Shown: positions 16,901 to 24,564 of the stretch, in pieces
Layout of the letters: each line of letters begins with the position of its first letter
How positions within the stretch are numbered: position 1 is the stretch's first letter
NCBI GenBank assembly: GCA_910585665.1
Contig: CAJUFI010000047.1
Coordinates: forward strand, 1-37,116
DNA: 37,116 nucleotides
From: an uncultured Acetatifactor sp.
GTDB taxonomy: Bacteria; Bacillota; Clostridia; Lachnospirales; Lachnospiraceae
Direction: 5' to 3'
Notes under the pieces: generated by a model
Database searches by the model: none
What the model was told of the DNA's origin: nothing
What the model saw: only the letters and a program-made list of their open reading frames with translations
Made by a program: the position numbers and the translations under genes

Positions 16901-17172
16901 CAGGAGAGAAGTTCAGCGCCCTTTCCATCGACAGGGACAATGTCATCCTGGATACCATGAAACCTGCGGAGGACGGAAGCGGGGATGTCATTCTGCGTCT
17001 CTACGAGTCCAAGAAAGCCGCCACCACGGCGAAGGTGCAGCTTGCCTTCGGCAGCAAGGCATATCTTTGCGATATGCTGGAGAACGTTCTCTGTGAGATT
17101 CCTGTGGAGGACGGAAAAGTTTCGCTGCCGTTCAGAGCATTCGAAATCAAAACTGTCAGGATAAAGAGATAG
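13990..17172 (+). CDS. Alpha-mannosidase, glycoside hydrolase family 38
   Basis: A 1060-residue GH38 retaining alpha-mannosidase with no signal peptide, so cytoplasmic. An N-terminal beta-domain (about 1-250) precedes the catalytic domain: zinc ligands H269 and D271 in NAHLDLAWLWP, nucleophile D381 in WLPDTFGYTAALP and the conserved HQFHDILPGSSI further on. The C-terminal part (about 650 onward) is the beta-sandwich region of the family. A Ser/Ala/Glu-rich stretch near residue 700 looks like a flexible loop. It would trim alpha-mannosides such as imported N-glycan or mannan fragments. AAAGGGG precedes ATG 13990; ATG 13999 is an alternative start. Immediately downstream is a MITE-like element, then a second large enzyme, suggesting a glycan-use locus. 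Confidence 0.94.
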   Translation: MEEMKKLLQSEWRGRISHWIRTLKDDLYEPLGEISWEAFPTMEYLTFEEAQKAAFQPVEPGFTWGRLWEYCWFRGTVTLPKEAEGKRIVMNLNPGGETALFVNGKGFGTYRADWVSEPHHFMEDNVLATCGKEGERFDVLMETYAGHYYPDAGGCATGPVLPGAFQDPAQEGKRSTLGKCTYGIWNEDAYQLYMDVETLNKLLQTLDPASLRAAKIAKALEQFTLIADFEQPKEGRIQSYRAAREALRPVMEAKNGSTMPVFYAVGNAHLDLAWLWPMAETYRKTERTFAAQLRLIEEYPEYKFIQSQPAAYEMCRKYYPELFDRIKEAVKGGQWIADGAMWVEPDTNMASGEALIRQLLHGKRYYKEEFDVDSEVLWLPDTFGYTAALPQILKGCGVKYLVTQKIFWSYNEGEQFPYHYFTWEGMDGSQIVSFLPTSYTYRTDPLEANKIWENRSQIQDLDAFLMPFGYGDGGGGPARDYVEYAIRQEDLEGNVKMKMAGPAEFFHDMEEQGGPVNTYVGELYFSAHRGTYTSQAMIKQNNRRSELAMREMELWSSIAMEKGMEYDLSRADGLWKELLLHQFHDILPGSSIAKVYVEAEEAHHALQASAEEMKEKALAALTKQMDGQAVTVWNSLSFERQALVELPERFRKGARTLVGEDVPVQTMDGKVKALVTIPSCGAISLVPTEGTDKSGSVAPTDAGKDSCAESESAAAEVRATETSEGIVLENSQVKAVINKMGEVTSFVLKSSGREFAAEPMNRLHLYKDVPRLFDAWDIDSNYIEQEIEALTGAGVEVLSEGLEGVAKVSGRIGESTFAQYIRLAAGSRRIEFETEIDWKELHRLLKVAFPVEVYAENGINEMQFGFVERPAHRSRLYDKDRFEVCNHHYSALCEGNHGAAVLNDCKYGISMNKNALELTLLRASSSPEMRADNRVHNFTYAFTAWEGCFADSDVTRQGYELNVKPQVSGGAGEKFSALSIDRDNVILDTMKPAEDGSGDVILRLYESKKAATTAKVQLAFGSKAYLCDMLENVLCEIPVEDGKVSLPFRAFEIKTVRIKR

Positions 17173-17174
17173 TA

Positions 17175-17276
17175 AGGAATTGTCTACAAATAACTGATGC
17201 AAGTTTATAGCCGTTTTCCTTGTATTTCCGGGCTTTCTCCTAAACAAGTTGCATCAGTTATTTTCCGACAGTTCCT
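17175..17276 (-). mobile_element. MITE-like 102-bp inverted-repeat element, copy 2 (inverted)
   Basis: The reverse complement matches copy 1 at 98 of 102 positions, keeping the same asymmetry inside the terminal repeats. TAA borders the core on both sides, the same TTA as in copy 1 when read in element orientation. It begins 2 bp after the mannosidase stop codon. Its sequence extends the downstream gene's frame upstream by about 50 codons, but this extension is an artefact of the element. Confidence 0.82.
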
Positions 17277-17285
17277 AAAGAATGT

Positions 17286-17331
17286 GCTGCCCGATAGGTG
17301 GTTGCCCTTTGTGGAAAAACTATCGGGCAGC
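17286..17331 (+). other. Long perfect hairpin upstream of the DUF4965 gene
   Basis: GCTGCCCGATAG (17286-17297) and CTATCGGGCAGC (17320-17331) form a perfect 12-bp stem around a 22-base loop. It lies between the MITE and the ribosome binding site, 25 bp before the ATG. There is no T run, so it may be an mRNA-stabilising or translation-affecting structure, an operator, or part of a second repeat. Confidence 0.6.
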
Positions 17332-17355
17332 GGGAAAGAAGAGGAAAAGAGAACC

Positions 17356-19377
17356 ATGAAGAATAACAGAGAAAAAAAGACTGCTCTGAACCGCCTTCCG
17401 GCAGTGCCGCTGATTACCTGTGATCCGTACTTCAGCCTTTGGTCTAACAGCGACCGCCTGTATGAGAGCGATACCATGCACTGGACTGGCAGAAGGAAGC
17501 GCGTCATGGGCATTGCGAACATTGACGGGACAGAGTATCGTTTCATGGGAGTCGATAAGACTAAGCCTATGGAACAGACCGGGCTGTATGTCACCGCGAC
17601 ATGCTCCACTTACTGCTTTGAGACGGCTGGAGTCGAACTGCAGCTGGATTTCTGGACGCCTTTGCTGCTGGACGACCTGGATTTGATGTCAAGACCCTGT
17701 ACCTATCTGGACATGGCTGTCCGCTCTCTGGACGGGAAGAGCCATGAGGTGGAGATTCGCTGGGAGTTCTACGGAGAGCTGTGCTGTGACAGAGGACAGA
17801 CAGAGAAGATCGGCGGCGGCAATTATTGCTCCGGGAAAGAGAACATAGCCTGGATGGGGCTCAGGGAGCAGGCTCCGTTAGGGCACAGCGGGGACAGCAT
17901 CGCCATCGACTGGGGCTATCTGTATCTGGCGGCATCCTGTGGGGAGCCTGTGAAAGTATCCTATCATCAGGTGAACAGGAGCCTGTGCGCGTCTGCGGAG
18001 TTCCATGCCGTAGGGGCGGCGTGGAGTCAGGCGGCGCTGGTGGCGGCTTACGATGACATTGCGTCCATCGATTATTTCGGCAAGCTCCTTCCCGGATATT
18101 GGGCAAGGGACGGCAAAACCATCAACGAAGCCATTTCCGAAGCAGTGGCCGGACATGACGAATTGCTTGGGCGCTGCAATGCTTTCGAGGAACAGATGGA
18201 AAAAGAGACCATGAAGTGCGGCGAAGCGTATACAAAAGTATGTTCTGCCGCATACCGCCAGTCCATAGCGGCCCACAAGCTGGTGGCCGATGAGAAGGGG
18301 AATGCGCTGTTCATTTCCAAGGAATGCCATTCCAACGGCTGTGCCGCCACCGTGGACGTGACCTATCCTTCCACGCCGCTGTACTTCTGCTACAATCCGG
18401 AGCTGGTGCGGGGAATGATGCGCCCGGTGCTGAAATTCGCCAAGTCGCCGGTATGGGACTATGATTTCGCACCTCATGACGCAGGGCGCTACCCTTACGT
18501 GACAGGACAGGTCTATGGCCTGATGTCCTATCAGGAAGCTGCCCAGGATTTAAGGGACGGCGAGGAAGCACGCTACATCTATCCCATGCTCTGGCAGATG
18601 CCCGCCAGCGCGCAGATGTATAATTTCAGAAACCAGATGCCGGTGGAGGAGAGCGGCAATCTGCTGATTCTGGAAGCCCAGCTGGTGAAGCTGAATCCAG
18701 AGAAGGAGAAGGAAGAGCTTCTGGAGAACCTTCCGGTGTACGAAAAATGGGTAAAATATCTTCTGAAATACGGCAGCGACCCGGGAGAGCAGCTGTGCAC
18801 CGATGACTTTGCCGGACACCTGGCCCATAATGTGAACCTGGCAGTCAAGGCCATCATGGGCGTGGAAGCTTATTCCATCCTGATGGATGCTGTGGGCAGG
18901 GGCGAGGAAGCCGCTGAGTACCACAAAAAGGCACAGGAGATGGCAAAAGACGTGTACGCCAGAGCCTTTGACAAAGACCACACGAAGCTGACCTTCGATG
19001 GAAGCGGCGAGACCTGGAGTCTGAAGTACAATGCGGTCTGGGATCGGATTTTTGGCTCCGGATTGTGGGAGGATGCTTTCTATCAACAGGAGATTCAGCA
19101 GTATCGCAAAAAGTGCAATTCTTATGGCGTGCCTTTGGATTCCAGACAGGGCTATACCAAGAGCGACTGGATGATGTGGGCGGCGGCGCTGGATTCCACC
19201 GGAAGCGCTGTGGAGGAATTTGCCGGGCGGATTCTGGAATTCCTGGAGAAGAGCGGCAGCAGAGTGCCTTTTTCTGACTGGTACTGGACAGAGGACGGCA
19301 GACAGTGCGGGTTCCAGAATCGTACCGTACAGGGCGGAATCTTTATGCCGCTGCTGCGGGCAAGGAGCTGCCAGTAA
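17356..19377 (+). CDS. Glutaminase A-like protein (DUF4964/DUF5127/DUF4965)
   Basis: A 673-residue protein that I place in the GtaA-like family by its start (LPAVPLITCDPYFSLWS, as in DUF4964), a middle beta-rich region (DUF5127-like) and a C-terminal all-helical domain with HSNGCAATVDVTYPSTPLYF, YPYVTGQVYGLM, MPVEESGNLLIL and DSRQGYTKSDWMMW (DUF4965-like). Fungal members are secreted glutaminases. Bacterial members often sit beside glycosidases, and the helical barrel plus neighbouring GH38 make a carbohydrate-active role equally plausible. No signal peptide is visible. ATG 17356 is preceded by GAGG about 11 bases upstream; the frame is open back into the MITE, but family homology begins just after this ATG. 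Confidence 0.82.
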   Translation: MKNNREKKTALNRLPAVPLITCDPYFSLWSNSDRLYESDTMHWTGRRKRVMGIANIDGTEYRFMGVDKTKPMEQTGLYVTATCSTYCFETAGVELQLDFWTPLLLDDLDLMSRPCTYLDMAVRSLDGKSHEVEIRWEFYGELCCDRGQTEKIGGGNYCSGKENIAWMGLREQAPLGHSGDSIAIDWGYLYLAASCGEPVKVSYHQVNRSLCASAEFHAVGAAWSQAALVAAYDDIASIDYFGKLLPGYWARDGKTINEAISEAVAGHDELLGRCNAFEEQMEKETMKCGEAYTKVCSAAYRQSIAAHKLVADEKGNALFISKECHSNGCAATVDVTYPSTPLYFCYNPELVRGMMRPVLKFAKSPVWDYDFAPHDAGRYPYVTGQVYGLMSYQEAAQDLRDGEEARYIYPMLWQMPASAQMYNFRNQMPVEESGNLLILEAQLVKLNPEKEKEELLENLPVYEKWVKYLLKYGSDPGEQLCTDDFAGHLAHNVNLAVKAIMGVEAYSILMDAVGRGEEAAEYHKKAQEMAKDVYARAFDKDHTKLTFDGSGETWSLKYNAVWDRIFGSGLWEDAFYQQEIQQYRKKCNSYGVPLDSRQGYTKSDWMMWAAALDSTGSAVEEFAGRILEFLEKSGSRVPFSDWYWTEDGRQCGFQNRTVQGGIFMPLLRARSCQ

Positions 19378-19524
19378 ACGGAAACGAGAGGTGCCGCTTC
19401 CCTGACTGTCATATATCTGCAGGTGCCGGAATATAGATTACCAAAAGCTTTTGTTCCCTCAAAAACAGGAGGAAGAGAGTCCGGTGACTCATAATCGCCT
19501 GGGGAATCTGGAGGAAATACAGAC

Positions 19525-20667
19525 ATGGAAATCTATGTGGTAAGGCCGGGAGACAGTGTGGACAGTATCGCGCAGACGCTGGACGCAAATGTGGAACAGA
19601 TTATTTATGACAATCAATTGACATACCCATATGAGCTTGCCGTAGGGCAGGCTCTTTTGGTCAGCGGTTATGTGAAAGAGCCGGACAGAACAGCGGCGGT
19701 CAGCGGTTATGCCTATCCCTTCATCAGTCCCTGGGTGCTGGAGCAGACATTGCCTTATCTGACGGAACTCAGAGTTTTTTCCTATGGATTTACGATGGAG
19801 GGGGAACTGCTGCCGCCTTCTTACGGGGAAGACGATGAATGGATGATAGCCCAGGCTGTCCGCTTCGACACACAGCCGATACTGACGCTGACCCCCTTTG
19901 GGCCGGATGGGAATTTCAACAATCAGCTGATACATTCCGTGGTGAACGACGAAGCCTACACGGCCAATCTGATTCAAAATCTGCTGGATACCATGGGCCG
20001 GAAAGGGTATACAGGTATCGACATTGATTTTGAGTATATTATGGCTCAGGACAGGGACGCGTTTTCGGCTTTTGTGCGTCAGGTGGCGGAAACCATGCGC
20101 GCTGCCGGTTACCACACTTCCGTGGCCCTTGCCCCCAAGACCAGCGCGGATCAGGCGGGGCTGCTGTATGAGGGGAAGGATTACCGGGCGCTTGGGGAAG
20201 CGGCGGACAGTGTTTTGCTGATGACGTATGAGTGGGGCTATACCTACGGCCCTCCCATGGCGGTGGCGCCCATCAACCAGGTTCGCAGGGTGGTGGAATA
20301 TGCGGTGACGGAGATCCCTGCCGGGAAGATTGATTTAGGCATTCCGAATTATGGCTATGACTGGCCGCTCCCCTATGAAAAGGGCGTCACCAAAGCTTCC
20401 ACTATAAATAATATACAGGCTGTGCGGATTGCGGTGGAGCATGGGGCGGAGATCCGGTTCGACAGCCTGGCGGAGAGTCCCTACTTTACCTATGAGGAGA
20501 ACGGAGTCGGGCATGAGGTGTGGTTCGAGGATGTGCGCAGCCTTCAGGCCAAGTTTCGGCTGATGGAAGAGTACAACCTGCGGGGCTGCGGCTACTGGCA
20601 GATTATGCAGTGGTTTCGGGCCAACTGGCTGCTGCTGCAGGATTATTTCTATATTTTGAAAGGATAA
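19525..20667 (+). CDS. LysM domain plus GH18 glycosidase (SleL/YaaH-type)
   Basis: A 380-residue protein with one N-terminal LysM domain (about 3-48: IYVVRPGDSVDSIAQ...IIYDNQL) followed by a GH18 barrel. The catalytic DxxDxDxE-type motif appears as GIDIDFEY, with E170 as general acid. YGYDWPLPY and WFEDVRSLQAKF are typical of spore cortex-lytic SleL/YaaH/YdhD enzymes. SleL cleaves cortex fragments during germination; these proteins lack a signal peptide because they are made in the mother cell or deposited on the spore, and none is seen here. One LysM rather than two is a minor difference. GGAGG lies about 11 bases before ATG 19525. A weak sigma-E-like -35 (TCATATA, 19409-19415) is present but its -10 is poor. 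Confidence 0.88.
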   Translation: MEIYVVRPGDSVDSIAQTLDANVEQIIYDNQLTYPYELAVGQALLVSGYVKEPDRTAAVSGYAYPFISPWVLEQTLPYLTELRVFSYGFTMEGELLPPSYGEDDEWMIAQAVRFDTQPILTLTPFGPDGNFNNQLIHSVVNDEAYTANLIQNLLDTMGRKGYTGIDIDFEYIMAQDRDAFSAFVRQVAETMRAAGYHTSVALAPKTSADQAGLLYEGKDYRALGEAADSVLLMTYEWGYTYGPPMAVAPINQVRRVVEYAVTEIPAGKIDLGIPNYGYDWPLPYEKGVTKASTINNIQAVRIAVEHGAEIRFDSLAESPYFTYEENGVGHEVWFEDVRSLQAKFRLMEEYNLRGCGYWQIMQWFRANWLLLQDYFYILKG

Positions 20668-20824
20668 AGGTCGGGCTGACAGGGCATAGATGCAAAAAAC
20701 GGTGGTTATTTGGAACTGATAGGAGCTTTCGGTAAAGTTTCCCGTGCCGATGCCGAAATAGGAAGAGAAGACTATGCCTGGGTACTGGGCGGGGCAGATG
20801 CGGAACTGGAATAGGAGAAGCAAA

Positions 20825-22598
20825 ATGGACGAGCGGTTGAAAGAAGTATTGGAGGGGAAAGAAGGGAATTATCTGCTTCCTTTCCTGTGGATGCACGAAG
20901 GCGGAAGGGAGGGGCTGCCGGAACGTATCCAGAAGGTCTGGGACAGCGGATGCAGAGCTTTCTGCGTGGAATCCAGGCCCCATGAGGGTTTTGGGAGACA
21001 GAGCTGGTGGGATGACATGACAGTGATTCTGGAAGAAGCCAGGAAGAAGGACATGATATTTCCGGTCTCTCAGCGGCCAGGACATGAGCGGGATTGACAT
21101 CGTGCTCCATCAGGTGATGCCGGGGTTTGCGGATTATGGGGTGTCAGCTTCCATTTCGGGCGGAAAGGCGGGAAACGCTTTCTTCCATTACGTGCTGCCG
21201 AAGCTGGGCTCATCCCTGGCAAGGGTGGAGCCGCGGATGAAGGGGGCCGCCATGTGCGAGGTGTTTGGAGCATACGGGTGGGCGGAGGATACGGCCTGTA
21301 TGAAATGGCTCATGGATTTTCTCCTGGTTCGGGGAAGCAACCGGTTCGTCCCTCATGCTTTCACGGATCTGTATCCGGATCCGGACTGTCCGCCGCATTT
21401 TTATGGAAAGGGAAACAATCCTCAGTTTGAGGGATTTTCGAAGCTGATGTGATATGTGAACCAGATGAGCCACTTGCTGGAAGGCGCAGAGCTGCAGACG
21501 GACGGGAGCATTTTCTATATGGCAGAAGCGGAATGGATGAGCACGCCCGGCTTCCGGGACATGGATGGGGCCGCGAAAGCATTGTATGATGCTCATATCG
21601 ACTTTGACATTCTGCCGCTGGATTCACTGGAGAAGGCTAAGGTGGAGAATCGGAAGCTGATGGTGAACGGACATGCCCATCGTTTCCTGGTGATTCCCTA
21701 TGCGGAGCGCTATCCGCAGAAGCTGCATCGGCTGGTGCAGGCGTTTACGGGGAAAGGACTCCCGGTGTTCTGGCTGACAGAAGGGGGAACTATAAGACCT
21801 ATGGGAGGAGAGGCTCTTGACCTGGGGTGCCTGGCTGCTGTTGTCAGGGAGCGGGGGCTTGCCCATCTGTATACCACGGAAGCACCCTATCTGCGCATCG
21901 GCCATTTCGTCAGGGGAGAGACCTCCTGGTTCATGCTGTTCTGGGAAGGTGTACAGGGGGAAGTGGACGAGGTGATTGAGCTGCCCTGTAAGGGAGATTT
22001 CTTAAGGCTGGATCTGCTGCATGGGAAAATCAGCAGAGGTTTCACGGTGGACGGACGGGTACAGGTGCGGCTTGTGCCGTATCAGTCTGAGCTGCTGCTG
22101 TTTGATGCCTTTCCGGAGACCGTTCTGGAGGGATTTTCGCCCCGGACAGAATGGAAGGAACTGGACGCTCCCGCGCTTGTCTGGGACATCGAACTGTTGG
22201 AGCAGGGGAAGGAAGAGCTTTTCCGGAAGGTAAAGGAACAGTCGGAACTGTTCTCCATCACCGGCAAGGAAGGCTGGCCCCGTTTTTCGGGAAGAATGCG
22301 GTATAGGACGCAGCTTCGTCTGGGGAATGACGCCAATGTGGCACTTGATCTGGGGCGTGTGGGCGTCACGGCAAAACTGACAGTCAATGGCAGAGACCTT
22401 GGCATGCGCATCTGTCCGCCTTACCGATGGGATATCTCCGAAGCAGCCAGGGCGGGCAGCAATCTGATTGAGGTGGAAGTCTGCAATACGCTGGTCCACA
22501 GGATCCAGGACGGGCTGTCAAGTTATATGCAGATTCCTCCCAGCGGCTTGCTGGGGCCTGTGCGGCTGTATGGGAAAGAGAGTATGGAGGGACGATAA
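20825..22598 (+). pseudogene. Decayed large glycoside hydrolase (GH106-like): internal deletion, frameshift and premature TGA
   Basis: Three pieces correspond to one large family of about 900-residue Lachnospiraceae glycosyl hydrolases. The N-terminal piece (ATG 20825 behind AGGAGA, through EGKEGNYLLPFLWMHEGG and CVESRPHEGF) stops making sense after ARKKDM near 21056. From about 21075 another frame continues with QDMSGIDIVLHQV, far downstream in the family, so several hundred residues of the catalytic domain are gone and the frame is shifted. At 21450-21452 a TGA replaces what I expect to be Arg in a KLMRY-type motif; the same frame continues as YVNQMSHLLEGAE to 22598. The final ~110 residues look like a galactose-binding-type beta-sandwich. 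Loss of function is nearly certain. Confidence 0.82.
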
Positions 22599-22622
22599 AG
22601 CGAAACAGGAGGGCAAGAGAAT

Positions 22623-23936
22623 ATGAGGATGTATGATATCATCATGAAAAAGCGAAGCGGCGGTGAACTCACCAAAGAGGAGATAGCTTATTTCATAGAG
22701 GGCTATACCAAAGGGGAGATTCCCGATTACCAGGTATCCGCCCTGATGATGGCAATCTATTTCCAGAAGATGACCCAGCAGGAGACGCTGGCTCTGACCA
22801 TGGCCATGGCGGACAGCGGCGACAGGCTGGACCTGTCCGAGATTCACGGCGTGAAGGTGGACAAGCACAGCACCGGCGGCGTAGGGGACAAGACTTCGCT
22901 GGCGCTGGCGCCCATGGTGGCGGCCTGCGGCATTTCCGTGGCGAAGATGAGCGGGCGGGGGCTGGGACATACCGGCGGGACCATTGACAAGCTGGAGAGC
23001 TTCCCCGGCTTCACCACTTCGCTTACCACAGACCGATTCATTGAAAACGTGAACCGCATCGGCATAGCCATTATGGGCCAGACTGCCGACCTGGCTCCGG
23101 CGGACAAGAAGCTCTACGCCCTCCGTGACGTGACGGCGACGGTGGACAATCTGTCCCTGATTGCCAGCTCCATCATGAGCAAGAAGCTGGCGGCCGGGGC
23201 GGACGCCATCGTGCTGGACGTGAAGACGGGCAGCGGCGCTTTCATGAAGCAGGAGAAGGACGCCAGGGCTCTGGCGGAGGAGATGGTGAAGATCGGTGCC
23301 AACGCCGGGCGGAAGACAGTGGCGGTGATTTCCGACATGGATCAGCCCCTGGGCTATGCGGTGGGGAATGCCCTGGAAGTGAAGGAAGCCATTGATACCC
23401 TGAAGGGGAAGGGCCCTGAGGATTTTGTGGAGCTGTGCCTGACGCTGGGGAGCCAGATGCTGATGGCGGGAGGGAAGGCGGAAGACAGCGAAGCGGCAGA
23501 AGCCATGCTGAAAGCCGTAATCTCAGACGGCAGCGCCTTAAGGAAGCTGGCGGAATTCGTGGAGGCACAGGGGGGAGACAGCCAGGCGGTATATCATCCG
23601 GAGATGCTGCCGAAAGCCGCTATCGTCCAGCCGGTTCCCGCCCCGGAAAGCGGCTATGTAAGCCATATCGTCTGCGACGAGGTGGGGCTCTGTTCCCTGA
23701 TCCTGGGGGGCGGCAGGGAGACCAAGGACAGCGAAATCGACCTGTCTGTGGGCCTGGTGCTTTGCAAGAAGGTGGGAGACTATGTGGAGGCAGGCGAACC
23801 GCTGGCTGTAATCCACGCCAATGACCCGAGCCGGGCGGCCGAGGCATCGGAGCGCTATCGAAGGGCCTGCTCCATCACGGCGGAGAAGCCGGAAAAGGTG
23901 CCGCTCATCAAGGGAATCGTCCGCTATGTCCAATGA
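22623..23936 (+). CDS. pdp: Pyrimidine-nucleoside phosphorylase
   Basis: A 437-residue protein of the thymidine/pyrimidine nucleoside phosphorylase family, splitting uridine or thymidine with phosphate to base and (deoxy)ribose-1-phosphate for salvage. Key motifs are the phosphate-binding KHSTGGVGDKT (81-91) and the family signature SGRGLGHTGGTIDKLE (110-125). IASSIMSKKLAAGADAIVLD and the C-terminal lipoyl-like lobe ending in EKPEKVPLI follow. Length matches Bacillus Pdp (about 433). Lys at position 108 (AKMSGRG) and the Firmicutes setting favour Pdp over thymidine-specific DeoA, but this is not proof. AGGAGGG precedes ATG 22623 with about 9-base spacing. It follows the broken hydrolase by 24 bp and may share its transcript. 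Confidence 0.94.
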   Translation: MRMYDIIMKKRSGGELTKEEIAYFIEGYTKGEIPDYQVSALMMAIYFQKMTQQETLALTMAMADSGDRLDLSEIHGVKVDKHSTGGVGDKTSLALAPMVAACGISVAKMSGRGLGHTGGTIDKLESFPGFTTSLTTDRFIENVNRIGIAIMGQTADLAPADKKLYALRDVTATVDNLSLIASSIMSKKLAAGADAIVLDVKTGSGAFMKQEKDARALAEEMVKIGANAGRKTVAVISDMDQPLGYAVGNALEVKEAIDTLKGKGPEDFVELCLTLGSQMLMAGGKAEDSEAAEAMLKAVISDGSALRKLAEFVEAQGGDSQAVYHPEMLPKAAIVQPVPAPESGYVSHIVCDEVGLCSLILGGGRETKDSEIDLSVGLVLCKKVGDYVEAGEPLAVIHANDPSRAAEASERYRRACSITAEKPEKVPLIKGIVRYVQ

Positions 23937-24147
23937 CGGCATTTGCGCGCGGCACAAATAGACTACAATATGGTAGCCAAGCGGAAAAGCAACCGGATTA
24001 CCCGGCGGAAAATCCAGTGTCACGCCCTGGCCTGTTGGGGCGGTGGCTGCGGCTTTCCTCGGTAAGGTGCGGAAATGTGGTTGCGTTTTGGCCGCCAGGC
24101 CGATAGCGGAAAGAGGGAAGCTCCGGCGAATCGGCATAAAACTTGGT

Positions 24148-24176
24148 GCATAGTTTCAAATCCATCCTAATATAAT
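24148..24176 (+). promoter_or_regulatory. Sigma-E-like sporulation promoter for yqfC
   Basis: GCATAGT (24148-24154) matches six of seven bases of the sigma-E -35 (KMATATT), and AATATAAT (24169-24176) six of eight bases of its -10 (CATACAHT), with a 14-bp spacer. yqfC and yqfD are mother-cell sigma-E genes in Bacillus, which supports the call. TATAAT within it could also serve sigma-A, but no -35 is at the right distance. Confidence 0.5.
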
Positions 24177-24182
24177 GGAAAC

Positions 24183-24476
24183 ATGAAGAGAAACAATGAC
24201 CGGATCCAGAAAAACGAGGCAAGGAAAGAATCCCTGATAGACTCCCTCCGGCTTCCGAAAGATATCTGCATGGGGGCGATGAAGGTGACCCTGACCGGCA
24301 ACCGGGAGGCCTGGGTGGAGAACTACCGGGGGATTCTGGAATATACGGAGAAACTGATACTGCTCCAGGGCAAGACCTGCCAGGTCTGCTTTGAAGGGGC
24401 CAGGCTTTCCATTGACTATTACACCAACGAAGACATGAAAATCAGCGGATGCATCAGCTGCATAAGGTACATTTGA
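24183..24476 (+). CDS. yqfC: Sporulation protein YqfC
   Basis: A 97-residue protein resembling YqfC/YabP-family sporulation proteins. After a charged N-terminus, LRLPKDICMGAMKVTLTGNREAWVENYRGILEYTEKLI follows the family pattern of an L..P.D....... ..G....... .ENY.GI..Y....I (G39, E45 and N46-Y47 are visible), and the C-terminus has ISGCISCIRYI. It immediately precedes yqfD, as in Bacillus and most Clostridia. It is thought to be a mother-cell protein made early in sporulation; its biochemical role is unknown. No Shine-Dalgarno sequence precedes the ATG, and the putative -10 ends only 6 bp before it, so the mRNA could be leaderless. Confidence 0.85.
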   Translation: MKRNNDRIQKNEARKESLIDSLRLPKDICMGAMKVTLTGNREAWVENYRGILEYTEKLILLQGKTCQVCFEGARLSIDYYTNEDMKISGCISCIRYI

Positions 24477-24564
24477 TATGGCAGGGGCAATCCCGGCGGC
24501 CCCGGAACGAAAGCGCCCGTGACCGGAAGGATAGGGACGGAACTGGAATAGAAAGGGTTATGCC

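Noticed and set aside
17197..17355. N-terminal extension of the DUF4965 gene
   Set aside because: The extension is encoded by the MITE copy and the hairpin; the other MITE copy encodes the same peptide-like frame in a noncoding context. No ribosome binding site precedes it.
21456..22598. Independent gene starting at GTG 21456
   Set aside because: There is no ribosome binding site, the frame continues the upstream piece across a single TGA, and sequence similarity runs through the break. I treat it as part of the pseudogene.
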